This document shows positions 47,112 to 57,982 of a stretch of 64,000 nt of DNA, piece by piece. A program made the position numbers and the translations under genes. Source of the DNA: an uncultured Pelagibacteraceae bacterium (GTDB taxonomy: Bacteria > Pseudomonadota > Alphaproteobacteria > Pelagibacterales > Pelagibacteraceae); NCBI GenBank assembly GCA_902562875.1, contig CACEVB010000001.1, positions 1 through 64,000 of the forward strand, read 5' to 3'. A model generated the notes under the pieces. The model was given only the letters and a program-made list of their open reading frames with translations. It was not told the origin of the DNA and ran no database searches. The first letter of the stretch is position 1, and each line of letters starts with the position of its first letter.

Positions 47112-49886
47112 ATGGACAAAATTAAAAAAAACGATCATTTTTACTTAATAGATGGATCTGGATATATTTTTAGAGCTTATTATGCGTTACCTCCATTAAC
47201 ACGAAAAAGTGACGGGCTTCCTACTGGTGCTGTCAGCGGTTTCTGCAGCATGTTATTCAAATTATTAGAGGACGCAAGATCTGATGACAATAAAGAAAAA
47301 CCAACTCATTTTGCAGTTATATTCGACTCTGCAAGAAAAAATTTTCGCAATGAAATTTATAAAGATTATAAAGGCAATAGATCTGATGCACCTGAAGATT
47401 TAGTACCTCAATTTGATTATATTAGAAAATCAGTTCTAGCTTTTAACCTACCTTCTATTGAATTACTTAATTACGAGGCTGATGATTTAATAGCAACTTA
47501 TAGTGAACAAATAATTAAAGCTGGAGCAAAAGTAACAATAGTCTCTTCGGATAAAGATTTAATGCAACTATTTAAAAAAAATATAAGAATCTATGATCCA
47601 ATGAAAAATAAATTTATAAATGAAATTGATGTAATTAACAAATTTGGAGTAAAACCTGAAAAGGTTGTTGATGTACAGGCACTCGCAGGCGATAGTAGTG
47701 ACAATGTTCCAGGAGTCCCAGGCATAGGAATAAAAACTGCAGCAGAATTAATTAATAATTTTGGAACATTAGATAACCTTTTAAAAAATGCTGTTAAAAT
47801 AAAGCAAAATAAAAGACGTGAAACTTTAATAAATAATAGTGATAAAGCCATAATCAGCAAAAGACTTGTAACACTTAAAAATGATGTTCCAGTTAAAGAT
47901 AAATTAGAAAATTTTTTATTAAAGGAGGTTGATAAAGAAAAATTATTTTCTTTTTTAAGAGAAATGGAATTCAATCGATTATTAAGTTCAGCAATTTCTA
48001 AATATGGAGAATTACAATATAGCTCTAATATTGAAACAAAAGATAAAAGTAAAGACGATATTAAAATTTCAGAAAAAAACTATACTTTAATAAATAATTT
48101 AAATGAAATCCAAATTTTTTTAGATGAGGCAAATGAAAAAGGCGAGATTTGTATTGATACTGAGACCACCTCACTTAATCCACATGAAACAAAATTAGTT
48201 GGCATCTCATTGTCTGTAAAGACAGGATATGCCTGTTACATACCTCTTGGGCACAAAAACCATAACAATCTCGATGAAAAACAAGTATTAAGTTTTCTAA
48301 AACCAATTTTAGAAGATAAAAGTATAAAAAAAATAGGACAAAACATTAAATTTGATTTTATAGTTTTATTTAAAAGGAATGTGGAAATGAATTCAATGGA
48401 GGATACTATGCTAATGTCATATGTTCTCGATGCAGGAAAGAATAGGCATAATATGGATACTTTGTCAAAAATTCATCTTAATCATTCACCAATACCGTTT
48501 AAAGAATTAGTGGGATCTGGTAAAAAACAAATTAATTTTAGTGATGTAAAAATTGAAGATGCAAAAAATTATTCAGCCGAAGATGCAGATATAACATACA
48601 GGTTATACAAAATATTTCATAAAAATTTAAAATCTGAAAAATTACTTAACATTTATGAGATTTTTGAGAAACCTCTTATTAAAATCTTATCAATGATGGA
48701 AATTCATGGAGTAAAAATTGACAAAAATTTTTTAATAAAACTCTCCAAAAAATTTGAGAATAAAATTTCTAATTTAGAAAAATCAATTTTTAAAATTTCC
48801 AAAAAAAAATTTAAAATTGCCTCAACAAAACAACTAGGAGAGATAATGTACAATGATTTGAAGATTTCAGCGCTAAAAAAAACAAAAAAAGGTAGTTTTG
48901 CAACAGGTGCAAATGTTTTGGAAGATTTAGCATTTAAAGGCCATCAACTACCAAAATTGGTATTAGAATGGAGACAATTATCAAAACTTAAAAATACATA
49001 TTCGGATTCTTTGCCTGATCATATAAATAAAACTACAGAAAGAATACATACTTCCTTTTTACTCGCAGCCACAACTACTGGGCGTTTAGCATCTAGCGAC
49101 CCCAATCTTCAAAATATTCCAATAAAATCAGATGACGGAAGAGATATTAGAAAAGCTTTTATAGCAGAAAAAAACAATTGTTTAATTTCTGCAGACTATA
49201 ACCAGATAGAGATGAGAATATTATCAGATCTTGCCGATGTAAAGGAATTGAAAAAAGCTTTTAAAAACAACGAAGATATCCATTCTTTAACAGCTAGCCA
49301 AGTTTTCAATGTAGACTTCAGAAAAGTTGATAACGACATGAGGAGAAAAGCAAAAGCAATTAATTTTGGAATAATTTATGGAATATCACAATATGGATTG
49401 GCAAAACAAATTAATGTTTCAAATAATGAAGCTGCTGAATTTTTAAATTCTTACTTTTCAAAATTTCCAGAAATTAGAGATTACATGACATCCACAATAA
49501 AATTTTGTAGAAAAAGTGGTTATGTTAGTAATATTTTTGGTAGAAGGACGCATATTACAGGCATAAATGATAAAAATTTTAATGTTAGAAATTTTCAAGA
49601 AAGAGCAGCTATAAATGCTCCGATACAAGGGTCTGCTTCAGAAATAATGCGTTTAGCGATGATTAGGATAAATGATAAATTAAAAGAAAAAAAATTTAAA
49701 TCGCTTAAAATGATACTTCAAATACATGATGAATTAATATTTGAAGCTCCAAAAAAAGATCTTAAAGCTATATCTAAAATTGTAAGAGAAGAAATGACCA
49801 GTGTGAAAAATAGTGATCTACACTCTTTTTCTATACCATTATTAGTTGACATAAATGTTGGTGACAATTGGGGATTATTAAATTAA
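47112..49886 (+). CDS. polA: DNA polymerase I
   Basis: 5'-nuclease, 3'-5' exonuclease (ICIDTETTSLNPHETKLVG) and polymerase motifs (SADYNQIEMRILSDLADV, RRKAKAINFGIIYGIS, LQIHDELIFEAP). Confidence 0.97.
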   Translation: MDKIKKNDHFYLIDGSGYIFRAYYALPPLTRKSDGLPTGAVSGFCSMLFKLLEDARSDDNKEKPTHFAVIFDSARKNFRNEIYKDYKGNRSDAPEDLVPQFDYIRKSVLAFNLPSIELLNYEADDLIATYSEQIIKAGAKVTIVSSDKDLMQLFKKNIRIYDPMKNKFINEIDVINKFGVKPEKVVDVQALAGDSSDNVPGVPGIGIKTAAELINNFGTLDNLLKNAVKIKQNKRRETLINNSDKAIISKRLVTLKNDVPVKDKLENFLLKEVDKEKLFSFLREMEFNRLLSSAISKYGELQYSSNIETKDKSKDDIKISEKNYTLINNLNEIQIFLDEANEKGEICIDTETTSLNPHETKLVGISLSVKTGYACYIPLGHKNHNNLDEKQVLSFLKPILEDKSIKKIGQNIKFDFIVLFKRNVEMNSMEDTMLMSYVLDAGKNRHNMDTLSKIHLNHSPIPFKELVGSGKKQINFSDVKIEDAKNYSAEDADITYRLYKIFHKNLKSEKLLNIYEIFEKPLIKILSMMEIHGVKIDKNFLIKLSKKFENKISNLEKSIFKISKKKFKIASTKQLGEIMYNDLKISALKKTKKGSFATGANVLEDLAFKGHQLPKLVLEWRQLSKLKNTYSDSLPDHINKTTERIHTSFLLAATTTGRLASSDPNLQNIPIKSDDGRDIRKAFIAEKNNCLISADYNQIEMRILSDLADVKELKKAFKNNEDIHSLTASQVFNVDFRKVDNDMRRKAKAINFGIIYGISQYGLAKQINVSNNEAAEFLNSYFSKFPEIRDYMTSTIKFCRKSGYVSNIFGRRTHITGINDKNFNVRNFQERAAINAPIQGSASEIMRLAMIRINDKLKEKKFKSLKMILQIHDELIFEAPKKDLKAISKIVREEMTSVKNSDLHSFSIPLLVDINVGDNWGLLN

Positions 49887-49939
49887 TAATTAGATGGTAT
49901 TGCCCAATTTAGAACAATTTAGTATTTTTAATTTTATTA

Positions 49940-50638
49940 ATGACACAAACAATTGCCTTAGTTGATGATGATAGAAATATCTTAACAAGTATTAGTATCG
50001 CACTTGAAAAAGAAGGATACAAAGTTCAAACATATCTTGATGGAGAGAGTGCCTTAATAGGTCTTACTAGAACGCCGCCTGATCTTGCAATTGTGGATAT
50101 TAAAATGCCCAAAATGGATGGTGAAGAATTGTTAAAAAAACTGAGAAAAAAAACAACCATGCCAGTCATATTTTTAACTTCAAAAGATGATGAGGTTGAC
50201 GAATTGCTTGGTCTTAAACTAGGAGCAGACGATTTTGTTAAAAAATCTGGTGGATTTTCTATAAAAGTTTTAATTGAAAGAATTAGAGTACAACTTAGAA
50301 AAAAAGACAATAATATTGAAGATACAAAAAATATTATTTCTCACGGCAAATTAAAACTTGACCCTTCACAATTAGAATGTGAATGGAATGGTAAGCAGTT
50401 ACCAGATAAATTAACAACAACCGAATTTTTAATTGTTAAGGAACTGGCCAAAAGGCCCGGTATAATAAAAGAACGAGCACAGTTAATGGATATTGCATAT
50501 AGAGAGGATACAGATATTGAGGATAGGACAATTGATAGCCACGTTAAAAGAATAAGAAAAAAATTCAAAAAAGTTGATAGTAATTTTGCAGCTATTGAAA
50601 CAAGATATGGAAGTGGTTATAGGTGGAATGTCAGCTGA
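49940..50638 (+). CDS. chvI: ChvI-like OmpR-family response regulator
   Basis: IALVDDDRNILTSISIALEKEGYKVQTY, VDIKMPKMDGEELL, winged helix DRTIDSHVKRIRKKFKKVDSNFAAIETRYGSGYRWNV. Confidence 0.9.
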   Translation: MTQTIALVDDDRNILTSISIALEKEGYKVQTYLDGESALIGLTRTPPDLAIVDIKMPKMDGEELLKKLRKKTTMPVIFLTSKDDEVDELLGLKLGADDFVKKSGGFSIKVLIERIRVQLRKKDNNIEDTKNIISHGKLKLDPSQLECEWNGKQLPDKLTTTEFLIVKELAKRPGIIKERAQLMDIAYREDTDIEDRTIDSHVKRIRKKFKKVDSNFAAIETRYGSGYRWNVS

Positions 50639-52173
50639 TGTTGAGCAATATTTTAAAAAACTTTTCTATATTAAAAAAATTTCTTTTTATCAATTTAGTT
50701 TTTTTTTTAATTATTAGTATTTTTACTTTTATATATATAAATAATATTCAACCAAATTTAATAAAAGACAAATCTACAAACCATAATAAAATTATAAATA
50801 ATACCATTAATCATATTGAACGTCTTAAAGTAAATTTTATTCAGGAAGATATAAGAAAGTTTTTGTTTGCAACAAAATTTTTGTTTCAAACAATAGATAG
50901 AGTCATTATTTTTGATAAAGGATTTAACAGTATTTCTGATACAGATACTCTCGATTTAGATCCTAGGTCGTTTTCTAGAAATTTTGAAATTTTACAATCA
51001 GATATTCTAACTGATGAGGAAAGTTTAGAACTAGATCAAAATATAGACAATAGAGAAAATAATAACTTTATAAATAAAATATTAAACGAATATTCCAATT
51101 CAAAAAATTTAAATAATTCTTACACATTTACTTATGATGCAAAAGATCAATTTTTACTAATTACTATTAAAAATATATCAATTAAGGAAAATAATCTTGG
51201 TTATATAGCTGTTATAGAAACGGCAAATGACATAAAATTTGCAATAATTGAGAGAAAAAATTTTGTTCTTAGAACTGCAGTAATAATAGCACTAGTAATT
51301 CTTATTTTTTCTTATGTTCTTAATAGATATTTTCTAAAACCGATTAAAAATTTAGTTCACTACACAGAAATTATAAAGGATAAAAGTAAAGAGGATGCAA
51401 ATATAGATCAATACAAAAATAGAAAAGATGAAGTTGGTATTCTATCAAAGTCTATGGATGAAATGACTAGCGAACTTCAAAAAAGAATAAATACAGCTGA
51501 AAACTTTTCAAAAGATCTTGTTCATGAAATCAGAAATCCTTTAGCCTCTTTAAAAAGTGCAGCTGAAATTATATCAGATTCTGAAGACAAGGATCAAAAA
51601 AATAAATTGATTAAAATTGTTTCTCACGATGTTGAAAGAATAGAAAGACTCATAACAGATTACTCGCAAATGTTAAAAGATGAGGCTGCTATTTCGTCTG
51701 AAAAAATGGTTAGACTAGATTTAAAATATATTTTAAATTCTGTTGTTGACGATTTTAATAGTATCTATAATTCCAAAAGAGGGATATCTGTAAAATTAAT
51801 CTCTAATGGCAGTGGAAATTATAATATACTCGGTATTGAAAATAGAGTTGAGCAAATAGTTGCAAATCTATTGGATAATTCAGTTTCTTTTAGTGATGAT
51901 AATAAAAAAATAAAAGTCATTTTAAATTCAGATAGCTCGGGTTATGTTAAGTTAAATGTCATAGATGAAGGGAGAGGTTTTAGAGAGGCAGATACACAAA
52001 AAATATTTAAAAGGTTTTATAGCAACAGGCCTGAAAAATTCGGTGAACATTCCGGTCTGGGATTAAATATTGTTAAAAATCTAGTAGAGCTTCATAATGG
52101 CACTATTACCGCAATGAATAATAAGGATAAAGGTGCAAATATTGAAATTATTTTCCCAAGTGACAATTCTTAA
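50623..52173 (+). CDS. chvG: ChvG-like sensor histidine kinase
   Basis: Two TM segments, HAMP, H-box DLVHEIRNPLASLKSAAEII, N-box NLLDNSVSFS, GLGLNIVKNLVELHNG. Confidence 0.88.
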   Translation: MECQLMLSNILKNFSILKKFLFINLVFFLIISIFTFIYINNIQPNLIKDKSTNHNKIINNTINHIERLKVNFIQEDIRKFLFATKFLFQTIDRVIIFDKGFNSISDTDTLDLDPRSFSRNFEILQSDILTDEESLELDQNIDNRENNNFINKILNEYSNSKNLNNSYTFTYDAKDQFLLITIKNISIKENNLGYIAVIETANDIKFAIIERKNFVLRTAVIIALVILIFSYVLNRYFLKPIKNLVHYTEIIKDKSKEDANIDQYKNRKDEVGILSKSMDEMTSELQKRINTAENFSKDLVHEIRNPLASLKSAAEIISDSEDKDQKNKLIKIVSHDVERIERLITDYSQMLKDEAAISSEKMVRLDLKYILNSVVDDFNSIYNSKRGISVKLISNGSGNYNILGIENRVEQIVANLLDNSVSFSDDNKKIKVILNSDSSGYVKLNVIDEGRGFREADTQKIFKRFYSNRPEKFGEHSGLGLNIVKNLVELHNGTITAMNNKDKGANIEIIFPSDNS

Positions 52174-52211
52174 GTTGATTAATCAATATAAAGTTGTTAA
52201 AAGCCTCGCTC

Positions 52212-53498
52212 ATGACAGATTATAAAGTAACTGACATAAACCAAGCTGAATTTGGAAGAAAAGAAATTTCATTGGCAGAAACTGAAATGCCAGGTCTAAT
52301 GGCTCTTAGAAAAGAGTATGAGGGTAAGCATCCACTTAAAGGTGCTAGAATAGTTGGTTGTTTACACATGACAATTCAAACAGCAGTATTAATTGAGACT
52401 TTAGTTGCATTAGGCGCAGAAGTAAGATGGTCTTCATGCAATATATTTTCTACACAGGATCACGCCGCTGCAGCAATAGCTAAAGCAGGCATTCCTGTTT
52501 TTGCATGGAAGGGTGAAACGGAGGAGGAGTATTGGTGGTGCGTTCGTCAAACTATCGAAGGAAAAAAAGATTGGAAACCAAACATGATTTTAGATGATGG
52601 TGGCGACTTAACGGCTTTGATGCATAAAGATTATAAAGATTTAATGAAAAATATTAAAGGATTATCTGAAGAAACTACAACTGGAGTTTTAGCACTAAAA
52701 AAAATGGAAGGTGAAGGGACATTGTTAGTTCCTGCAATAAATGTAAACGACTCCGTCACTAAATCAAAATTTGATAATTTATACGGATGTAGAGAAAGTT
52801 TAGTAGATGGAATTAAAAGAGCAACTGACGTAATGATGTCTGGCAAGGTAGCAATAGTTGCTGGCTTTGGTGATGTTGGAAAAGGTAGTGCTGCTTCCTT
52901 AAGACAATCTGGTGCAAGAGTAATGGTGACAGAGACTGATCCAATTTGTGCGCTGCAAGCAGCGATGGAAGGTTACGAAGTTGTAACCATGGACGATATG
53001 ATAAGCCATGCAGACATAGTTGTTACTGCAACAGGTAATAAAGATATTGTTACAGCTGATCACATGAGAGAAATGAAAGATAGAGCAATTTTATGCAATA
53101 TAGGACATTTTGATAACGAAATACAGGTAGATGCACTTAAAAATTATAAATGGGATGAAATTAAACCACAAGTTCATGAGATCACATTACCAAGTAATAA
53201 AAGAATAATATTATTAGCCGAAGGTAGATTAGTTAATTTAGGTTGTGCAACCGGTCATCCAAGTTTTGTAATGAGTGCATCATTTACTAATCAGGTTACC
53301 GCACAGATAGAGCTATGGAATAACTCTGACAAATATGAGAAAAAAGTTTACGTTTTGCCAAAACATCTTGACGAAAAAGTAGCCATGTTGCATCTTGAAA
53401 AAGTTGGAGCAAAATTAACAAAATTATCTAAAGATCAAGCAGATTACATTAGCGTTAAACAAGAGGGGCCTTACAAACCCGATGCATATCGGTACTAG
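52212..53498 (+). CDS. ahcY: Adenosylhomocysteinase (start adjusted to [12 protein letters not shown] track begins at TTG 52194)
   Basis: [64 protein letters not shown]-terminal DAYRY. Confidence 0.97.
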   Translation: MTDYKVTDINQAEFGRKEISLAETEMPGLMALRKEYEGKHPLKGARIVGCLHMTIQTAVLIETLVALGAEVRWSSCNIFSTQDHAAAAIAKAGIPVFAWKGETEEEYWWCVRQTIEGKKDWKPNMILDDGGDLTALMHKDYKDLMKNIKGLSEETTTGVLALKKMEGEGTLLVPAINVNDSVTKSKFDNLYGCRESLVDGIKRATDVMMSGKVAIVAGFGDVGKGSAASLRQSGARVMVTETDPICALQAAMEGYEVVTMDDMISHADIVVTATGNKDIVTADHMREMKDRAILCNIGHFDNEIQVDALKNYKWDEIKPQVHEITLPSNKRIILLAEGRLVNLGCATGHPSFVMSASFTNQVTAQIELWNNSDKYEKKVYVLPKHLDEKVAMLHLEKVGAKLTKLSKDQADYISVKQEGPYKPDAYRY

Positions 53499-53955
53499 TT
53501 CAAAAAAATTAGATATTTCATCAGAAATAAATACAAAAAAGGTATCTGAAAGGTTAGCAGAATTTTTAAAACCTGGTGATTTAGTTTGTTTATTTGGAGA
53601 TTTAGGTGTAGGTAAAACAACATTTATTAAATATTTAATTAATTACCTGCAAATAAAATTTCAAGAAAGTACTACAGAAGTTTCAAGTCCAACTTTTAAT
53701 ATTCTTAATGAATATAAAATTAATAACATAAATATTTATCATTATGATTTATATAGATTGCAAGATATTAGTGAAATAGACAATCTTGGAATATATGAAG
53801 AGCTGAAAAATAATATCACGCTAATTGAATGGCCTGAAATAATTTCCAAAAATTTAAAAGATTTTATTAGTCTTAATTTTAGGTATGAAAATGATTTTGA
53901 TAAAAGATCAATAACAATCTCTACAAGCCAAAAAAATATAATTAATGAACTTTAA
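53482..53955 (+). CDS. tsaE: tRNA t6A biosynthesis ATPase TsaE
   Basis: [46 protein letters not shown]. Confidence 0.94.
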   Translation: MHIGTSSKKLDISSEINTKKVSERLAEFLKPGDLVCLFGDLGVGKTTFIKYLINYLQIKFQESTTEVSSPTFNILNEYKINNINIYHYDLYRLQDISEIDNLGIYEELKNNITLIEWPEIISKNLKDFISLNFRYENDFDKRSITISTSQKNIINEL

Positions 53956-54886
53956 AAATATTGTGGAACTATCTGGTGATGCTTCTCATAGAAAGTTTTA
54001 TAGAGATAAAAAAAATAATTCGATTATTGTTCATGCAAAAAAAGAAAAAAGAAAAAATTTATTAATATATGCAGCTATAAATGAATTATTAAGTAAAAAC
54101 AAAATTCTAACACCCCAATTAATTTCTGAAAAATACAAAAAAAACTATATTATAATTGAAGATCTAGGAGATAATACAGGGCTAAAAAAATTTAAAAATT
54201 ACAAGATTGGTAATTATATTAAATTATTTGAAATCTTAAAAAAACTTAAATTAGTAAAAAAAAGAACCATCAATACTTTTTTAAAAACAAACTACACTAT
54301 AAAAAATTATTCAAAGAATGAGTTACTTAGGGAGGCAAAATTATTTTCAGACTGGTATATGCCAAAAATAATTAAAAAAAAAATATCTAAATCTAAAAAA
54401 TTATATATTAAAATTATCAAAAAACTAATATTAAGTTTAAAATTAAAAAAAAAAGTTTTTGTTCATAGAGATTTTCATATTTCAAATATAATGATAAAAA
54501 AAAATAAAATTTATTTAATAGATAGTCAAGATGCAGTTTTTGGAAACGAAGCCTATGATCTGGCATCTCTAATTGATGATGTAAGAGTTAAAGTAAAACT
54601 AAAAAATAGAGAAAAGATTTACGAAAAGTTTATTTCAAAACAAAAAAAAATAAACCTAGTAAAATTAAGGAATGATTTTGAGATATTGTCAATTCTAAGA
54701 AACTTAAAAATTATAGGAATTTTTACAAGACTTTCAAAAAGAGATAAAAAACATAAATATTTAAGATTAATACCTTATGCCTGGAAAATGATAGATGAAA
54801 GAAGAAAAAATAACATTAAATTTGAAGAATTAAATAAATTTTTAAGCATCCATTTTCCAAAAAATTTAAAAAAAAATGAAAATTGA
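53945..54886 (+). CDS. amgK: Aminoglycoside phosphotransferase-fold kinase, AmgK-like
   Basis: ELSGDASHRKFYR, FVHRDFHISNIMIKKNKIYLIDSQDAVFGNEAYDLASLIDD; between tsaE and a MurU-like gene. Confidence 0.82.
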   Translation: MNFKNIVELSGDASHRKFYRDKKNNSIIVHAKKEKRKNLLIYAAINELLSKNKILTPQLISEKYKKNYIIIEDLGDNTGLKKFKNYKIGNYIKLFEILKKLKLVKKRTINTFLKTNYTIKNYSKNELLREAKLFSDWYMPKIIKKKISKSKKLYIKIIKKLILSLKLKKKVFVHRDFHISNIMIKKNKIYLIDSQDAVFGNEAYDLASLIDDVRVKVKLKNREKIYEKFISKQKKINLVKLRNDFEILSILRNLKIIGIFTRLSKRDKKHKYLRLIPYAWKMIDERRKNNIKFEELNKFLSIHFPKNLKKNEN

Positions 54887-55568
54887 AACAGCTATAATTC
54901 TTTGCGCAGGCTATGGAAAGAGATTGCATCCCATTACATTAGAAGTACCAAAGCCATTAATCAAAATAAAAAATAAATCGTTATTATTAAATACTATTGA
55001 ACTAGTAGCAAACTTAGGAATTAAAAAAATTAAATTAAATACTTATTATCTATCAAACCAAATTGAAGATTTTGTTAACAAACTCGAAAATTATGGCAAG
55101 ATTGAAATTATTAAAGATGGTGAAGAGATACTTGATACAGGTGGGGGTATAAAAAATATAATGAAAACGTCAAAAGATGAAAATTTTTTGGTTTTAAATC
55201 CCGATACAATTTGGAACTTAGGTTATAAAAAAGTCATTTTAGAAATGATTGAATATTATAAATATAAAAATTTAAACAATTTACTTATGGTAGTGCATAA
55301 ATCAAAAAGCTATGATACTAGATTTGTCGGCGATTTTTCTATGAACAATTATATACTGTCTAAAAAAAAAAATTGTAACTATATTTACACAGGATGCCAA
55401 ATAATAAATAAAGCGATTTTAAGTAGTATAAAATATAAAAAGTTTTCTATTAATGAAGTGTGGAATAACGAGATAAACAATTCCACCCTTTTTGGTTTTG
55501 AGAGTGACCAAGAATTTGTCCATTTAACTGATATTGAAATTTACGAAAAATTATTAAAAAATAATTAA
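54876..55568 (+). CDS. murU: Sugar nucleotidyltransferase, MurU-like
   Basis: AIILCAGYGKRLHPITLEVPKPLIKIKNKSLL NTP-transferase motif; DTGGGIKN; follows AmgK-like kinase. Confidence 0.8.
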   Translation: MKIETAIILCAGYGKRLHPITLEVPKPLIKIKNKSLLLNTIELVANLGIKKIKLNTYYLSNQIEDFVNKLENYGKIEIIKDGEEILDTGGGIKNIMKTSKDENFLVLNPDTIWNLGYKKVILEMIEYYKYKNLNNLLMVVHKSKSYDTRFVGDFSMNNYILSKKKNCNYIYTGCQIINKAILSSIKYKKFSINEVWNNEINNSTLFGFESDQEFVHLTDIEIYEKLLKNN

Positions 55569-56261
55569 ATCTTTAGCTCTTTCCGAGTCCAAATATTTTG
55601 CGCTTTTAGCCCTATCGTTTTCTATTTCCAAAATTAGCGGGTTGCCAGTTGGAATTTCTAATTTAGAAATATTGTCATCGCTTAAATCAAATAAATATTT
55701 GCAAAGTGCTCTGATAGAATTTCCGTGTGCGGAAATTAAAATATTTTTGTTAATACTGTTAATATTTTTTTTAAAGTATGGAACTACTCTCTCATAAGTA
55801 TCTCTTAAAGATTCTGTATTTGGTATCTTATCTTTAGGAACATTTTTATAAATATTAATATTATTCGGATGATAAATGCTACTAGTATCAAGTTTATCTG
55901 GTGGCTTGTCCCATGATCTTCTTAATTCATGCACTTTATCTTCACTTAATTTTTTTTTCATTTCATCTTTATTCAATCCTGTTAGAGCACCATAATGCCT
56001 TTCATTTAATTCCCATGCTTTAGTATAAGGTAAATTTTTAAACTTATTAACTTTCATTATTAATTCTAAAGTTTTAATTGCTCTTGTTAAATATGATGTA
56101 AAAATACCATGTATAGTTATATCTAAATTTTTTATAAGATTTCCCGCCTTAATAGCCTCTTCCTCACCTTTTTTTGACAATTCCACATCTACCCAACCTG
56201 TAAACCGATTTTCAAGATTCCACAAGCTCTGACCATGTCTAACTAATATTAAATGACTCAT
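55554..56261 (-). CDS. gpmA: 2,3-bisphosphoglycerate-dependent phosphoglycerate mutase
   Basis: LILVRHGQSLWNLENRFTGWVDVELSKKGEEEA; ELNERHYGALTGLNK; ISAHGNSIRAL. Confidence 0.96.
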   Translation of the reverse strand: MSHLILVRHGQSLWNLENRFTGWVDVELSKKGEEEAIKAGNLIKNLDITIHGIFTSYLTRAIKTLELIMKVNKFKNLPYTKAWELNERHYGALTGLNKDEMKKKLSEDKVHELRRSWDKPPDKLDTSSIYHPNNINIYKNVPKDKIPNTESLRDTYERVVPYFKKNINSINKNILISAHGNSIRALCKYLFDLSDDNISKLEIPTGNPLILEIENDRAKSAKYLDSERAKDLIIF

Positions 56262-56293
56262 TGTAAATTTTTATTTATAAATAAATATACTAA

Positions 56294-56668
56294 ATGTTAA
56301 AGATTTTATTTCATTTTTACAATTTATTATTGATCATTTTATACATTTATCCAGGAAGTATCTTGGGGTTTTTACTTTATAAAGATTTAAGTCGTCAGCC
56401 ACAAATAACATCTGATTTTTTTTCAATTTCCTCTAATCATTTGTATGTTTTTATTATACTTAGTTTGCTTGGTCTTTTATCAATTAAAAAAAATTTATTA
56501 TTATTTTTTTACTTAATTTTCATTTCAATATTTCTTGAAGTTTGCCATCTAATAATTCCAAATAGATCGTTTCAATTCTCAGACTTATTTGGTAATATAT
56601 TAGGTGTTATAATACCTTTTATTATAAATACGTTATATAAATTTAGGAAAAAAAATGAACACATTTGA
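56294..56668 (+). CDS. VanZ-like small membrane protein
   Basis: Multi-TM; FLEVCHLIIPNRSFQFSDLFGNILGVIIPF resembles VanZ E..Q..P.R.....D...N..G. Confidence 0.65.
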   Translation: MLKILFHFYNLLLIILYIYPGSILGFLLYKDLSRQPQITSDFFSISSNHLYVFIILSLLGLLSIKKNLLLFFYLIFISIFLEVCHLIIPNRSFQFSDLFGNILGVIIPFIINTLYKFRKKNEHI

Positions 56669-56963
56669 AGATAGAAAAAAAAGTTTTGAAAAAAAATTTG
56701 CTCATGATGAAGAATTACAGTTCAAAGTAAGTGCAAGAAGAAATAAATATATTGGAGAGTGGGCCTCAAGTATCCTTGGATTTAGCGAGGATAAAAAAAA
56801 AGATTATATTGAAGAGGTAATCAAGGCAGATTTTGCTGAAGCTGGGGATGAGGATGTTATAAGAAAATTGAAAGAGGACTTAAAAAACCATAATGTTTCA
56901 GAAGAAGAAATTAGAAAAAAAATGGGCGAGCTAAATGAAAAAGCAAAGTCTGATTTTAATTAG
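56655..56963 (+). CDS. DUF1476 protein (alphaproteobacterial ATPase-inhibitory zeta-type subunit)
   Basis: TFEDRKKSFEKKFAHDEELQFKVSARRNKYIGEWASSILGFS. Confidence 0.88.
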   Translation: MNTFEDRKKSFEKKFAHDEELQFKVSARRNKYIGEWASSILGFSEDKKKDYIEEVIKADFAEAGDEDVIRKLKEDLKNHNVSEEEIRKKMGELNEKAKSDFN

Positions 56964-57390
56964 CTTTATTTTTTTTTTAAATACTTTTTCGCATAGTACT
57001 GAAATTAACGCTGCAATAGGTAAGGCTAAGGTGATTGATGGAGATACAATTGTAATTAACGGGGAGAAAATACGTTTTGGTGGTATCGATACACCTGAAA
57101 GAAATAAAATTGGTCACAATTTTTCTAAAATTAAATTAAAAAAAAAATTGGGTAATAATATTATAACTTGCTTAAGAGAGCCTCAGCTTGATCCATGGGG
57201 TAGAACAGTTGCAGAGTGTTTTTTAAATGATGAAAGTATATCTTCTTATATGGTTAAAAATGGTTATGCCTGTGATTACAAAAAGTACTCTAAAAAAAAG
57301 TATGCTAAACAACAAGAATATGCAAAGTCAAAAAAGCTAGGTATATGGGCATTAAATTTTGAAAATTCTTGGGAAAAAAAATGTGGATAA
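56935..57390 (+). CDS. Secreted thermonuclease (SNase-like) family protein
   Basis: Signal peptide; AKVIDGDTIVINGEKIRFGGIDTPE; DPWGRTVAECFLNDESI; MVKNGYACDY. Confidence 0.88.
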   Translation: MKKQSLILISFIFFLNTFSHSTEINAAIGKAKVIDGDTIVINGEKIRFGGIDTPERNKIGHNFSKIKLKKKLGNNIITCLREPQLDPWGRTVAECFLNDESISSYMVKNGYACDYKKYSKKKYAKQQEYAKSKKLGIWALNFENSWEKKCG

Positions 57391-57982
57391 TTTGAAATAT
57401 AAAATACTTATTCTTTTTTTTATTTTTCTTAGTGCGTGCTCATCTATCCCAAAAAATACAACTGACGGATGTTCAATATTTTCAGAGAAATATCTTTGGT
57501 ATAAACATGCTAAAAAAACAGAATTGAAATGGGGAACCCCAATTTATTTACAATTAGCTATTATTAAAATGGAGTCTGATTTCGATTGGCTCGCAAAACC
57601 TGAAAGGTATAAATTGTTTAAAGTAATTCCATATAAAAGACCCTCTTCCTCATTTGGATACTCACAAGCTGTGAAAGGAACTTGGAAACAGTATAAAGAA
57701 GAAACCGGAAATAAATATGCATTAAGATCTAGATTTAAAGATAGTGTTGATTTTATTGGTTGGTACACAAATAAAACTGAAAAAATATTAAAAATTTCTA
57801 AAAAGGATGCCTTCAGGCAATATATAGCATACCATGAAGGTTGGGGAGCTTACAAAAATTATAAAAATAAACAGAAAGTTATTGGACTTGCCAAAAGAGT
57901 AGAGAAACAATCAAAAAAATATAAAAAACAGTTAAACGATTGCAAAAATTCTTTAACAACAAAAAAGTATATTATTTTTTAA
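57359..57982 (+). CDS. Lipoprotein with lytic transglycosylase-like domain
   Basis: Lipobox FIFLSACSS; AIIKMESDFDWLAKP...SSFGYSQAVKGTWKQYKEETG; YHEGWGAYKNY. Start codon uncertain. Confidence 0.7.
   Translation: MKILGKKNVDNLKYKILILFFIFLSACSSIPKNTTDGCSIFSEKYLWYKHAKKTELKWGTPIYLQLAIIKMESDFDWLAKPERYKLFKVIPYKRPSSSFGYSQAVKGTWKQYKEETGNKYALRSRFKDSVDFIGWYTNKTEKILKISKKDAFRQYIAYHEGWGAYKNYKNKQKVIGLAKRVEKQSKKYKKQLNDCKNSLTTKKYIIF

Noticed and set aside
52174-52211. Possible SAM/SAH-type riboswitch before ahcY
   Set aside because: Only 38 bp between chvG and ahcY, with a simple palindrome; I could not match a known SAM, SAM-V or SAH riboswitch consensus.
53945-54886. Very lysine/isoleucine-rich composition of the AmgK-like protein suggesting a pseudogene or low-complexity protein
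   Set aside because: The kinase motifs (HRDFHISNIM, IDSQD) are intact and the frame is open; composition is explained by extreme AT bias.
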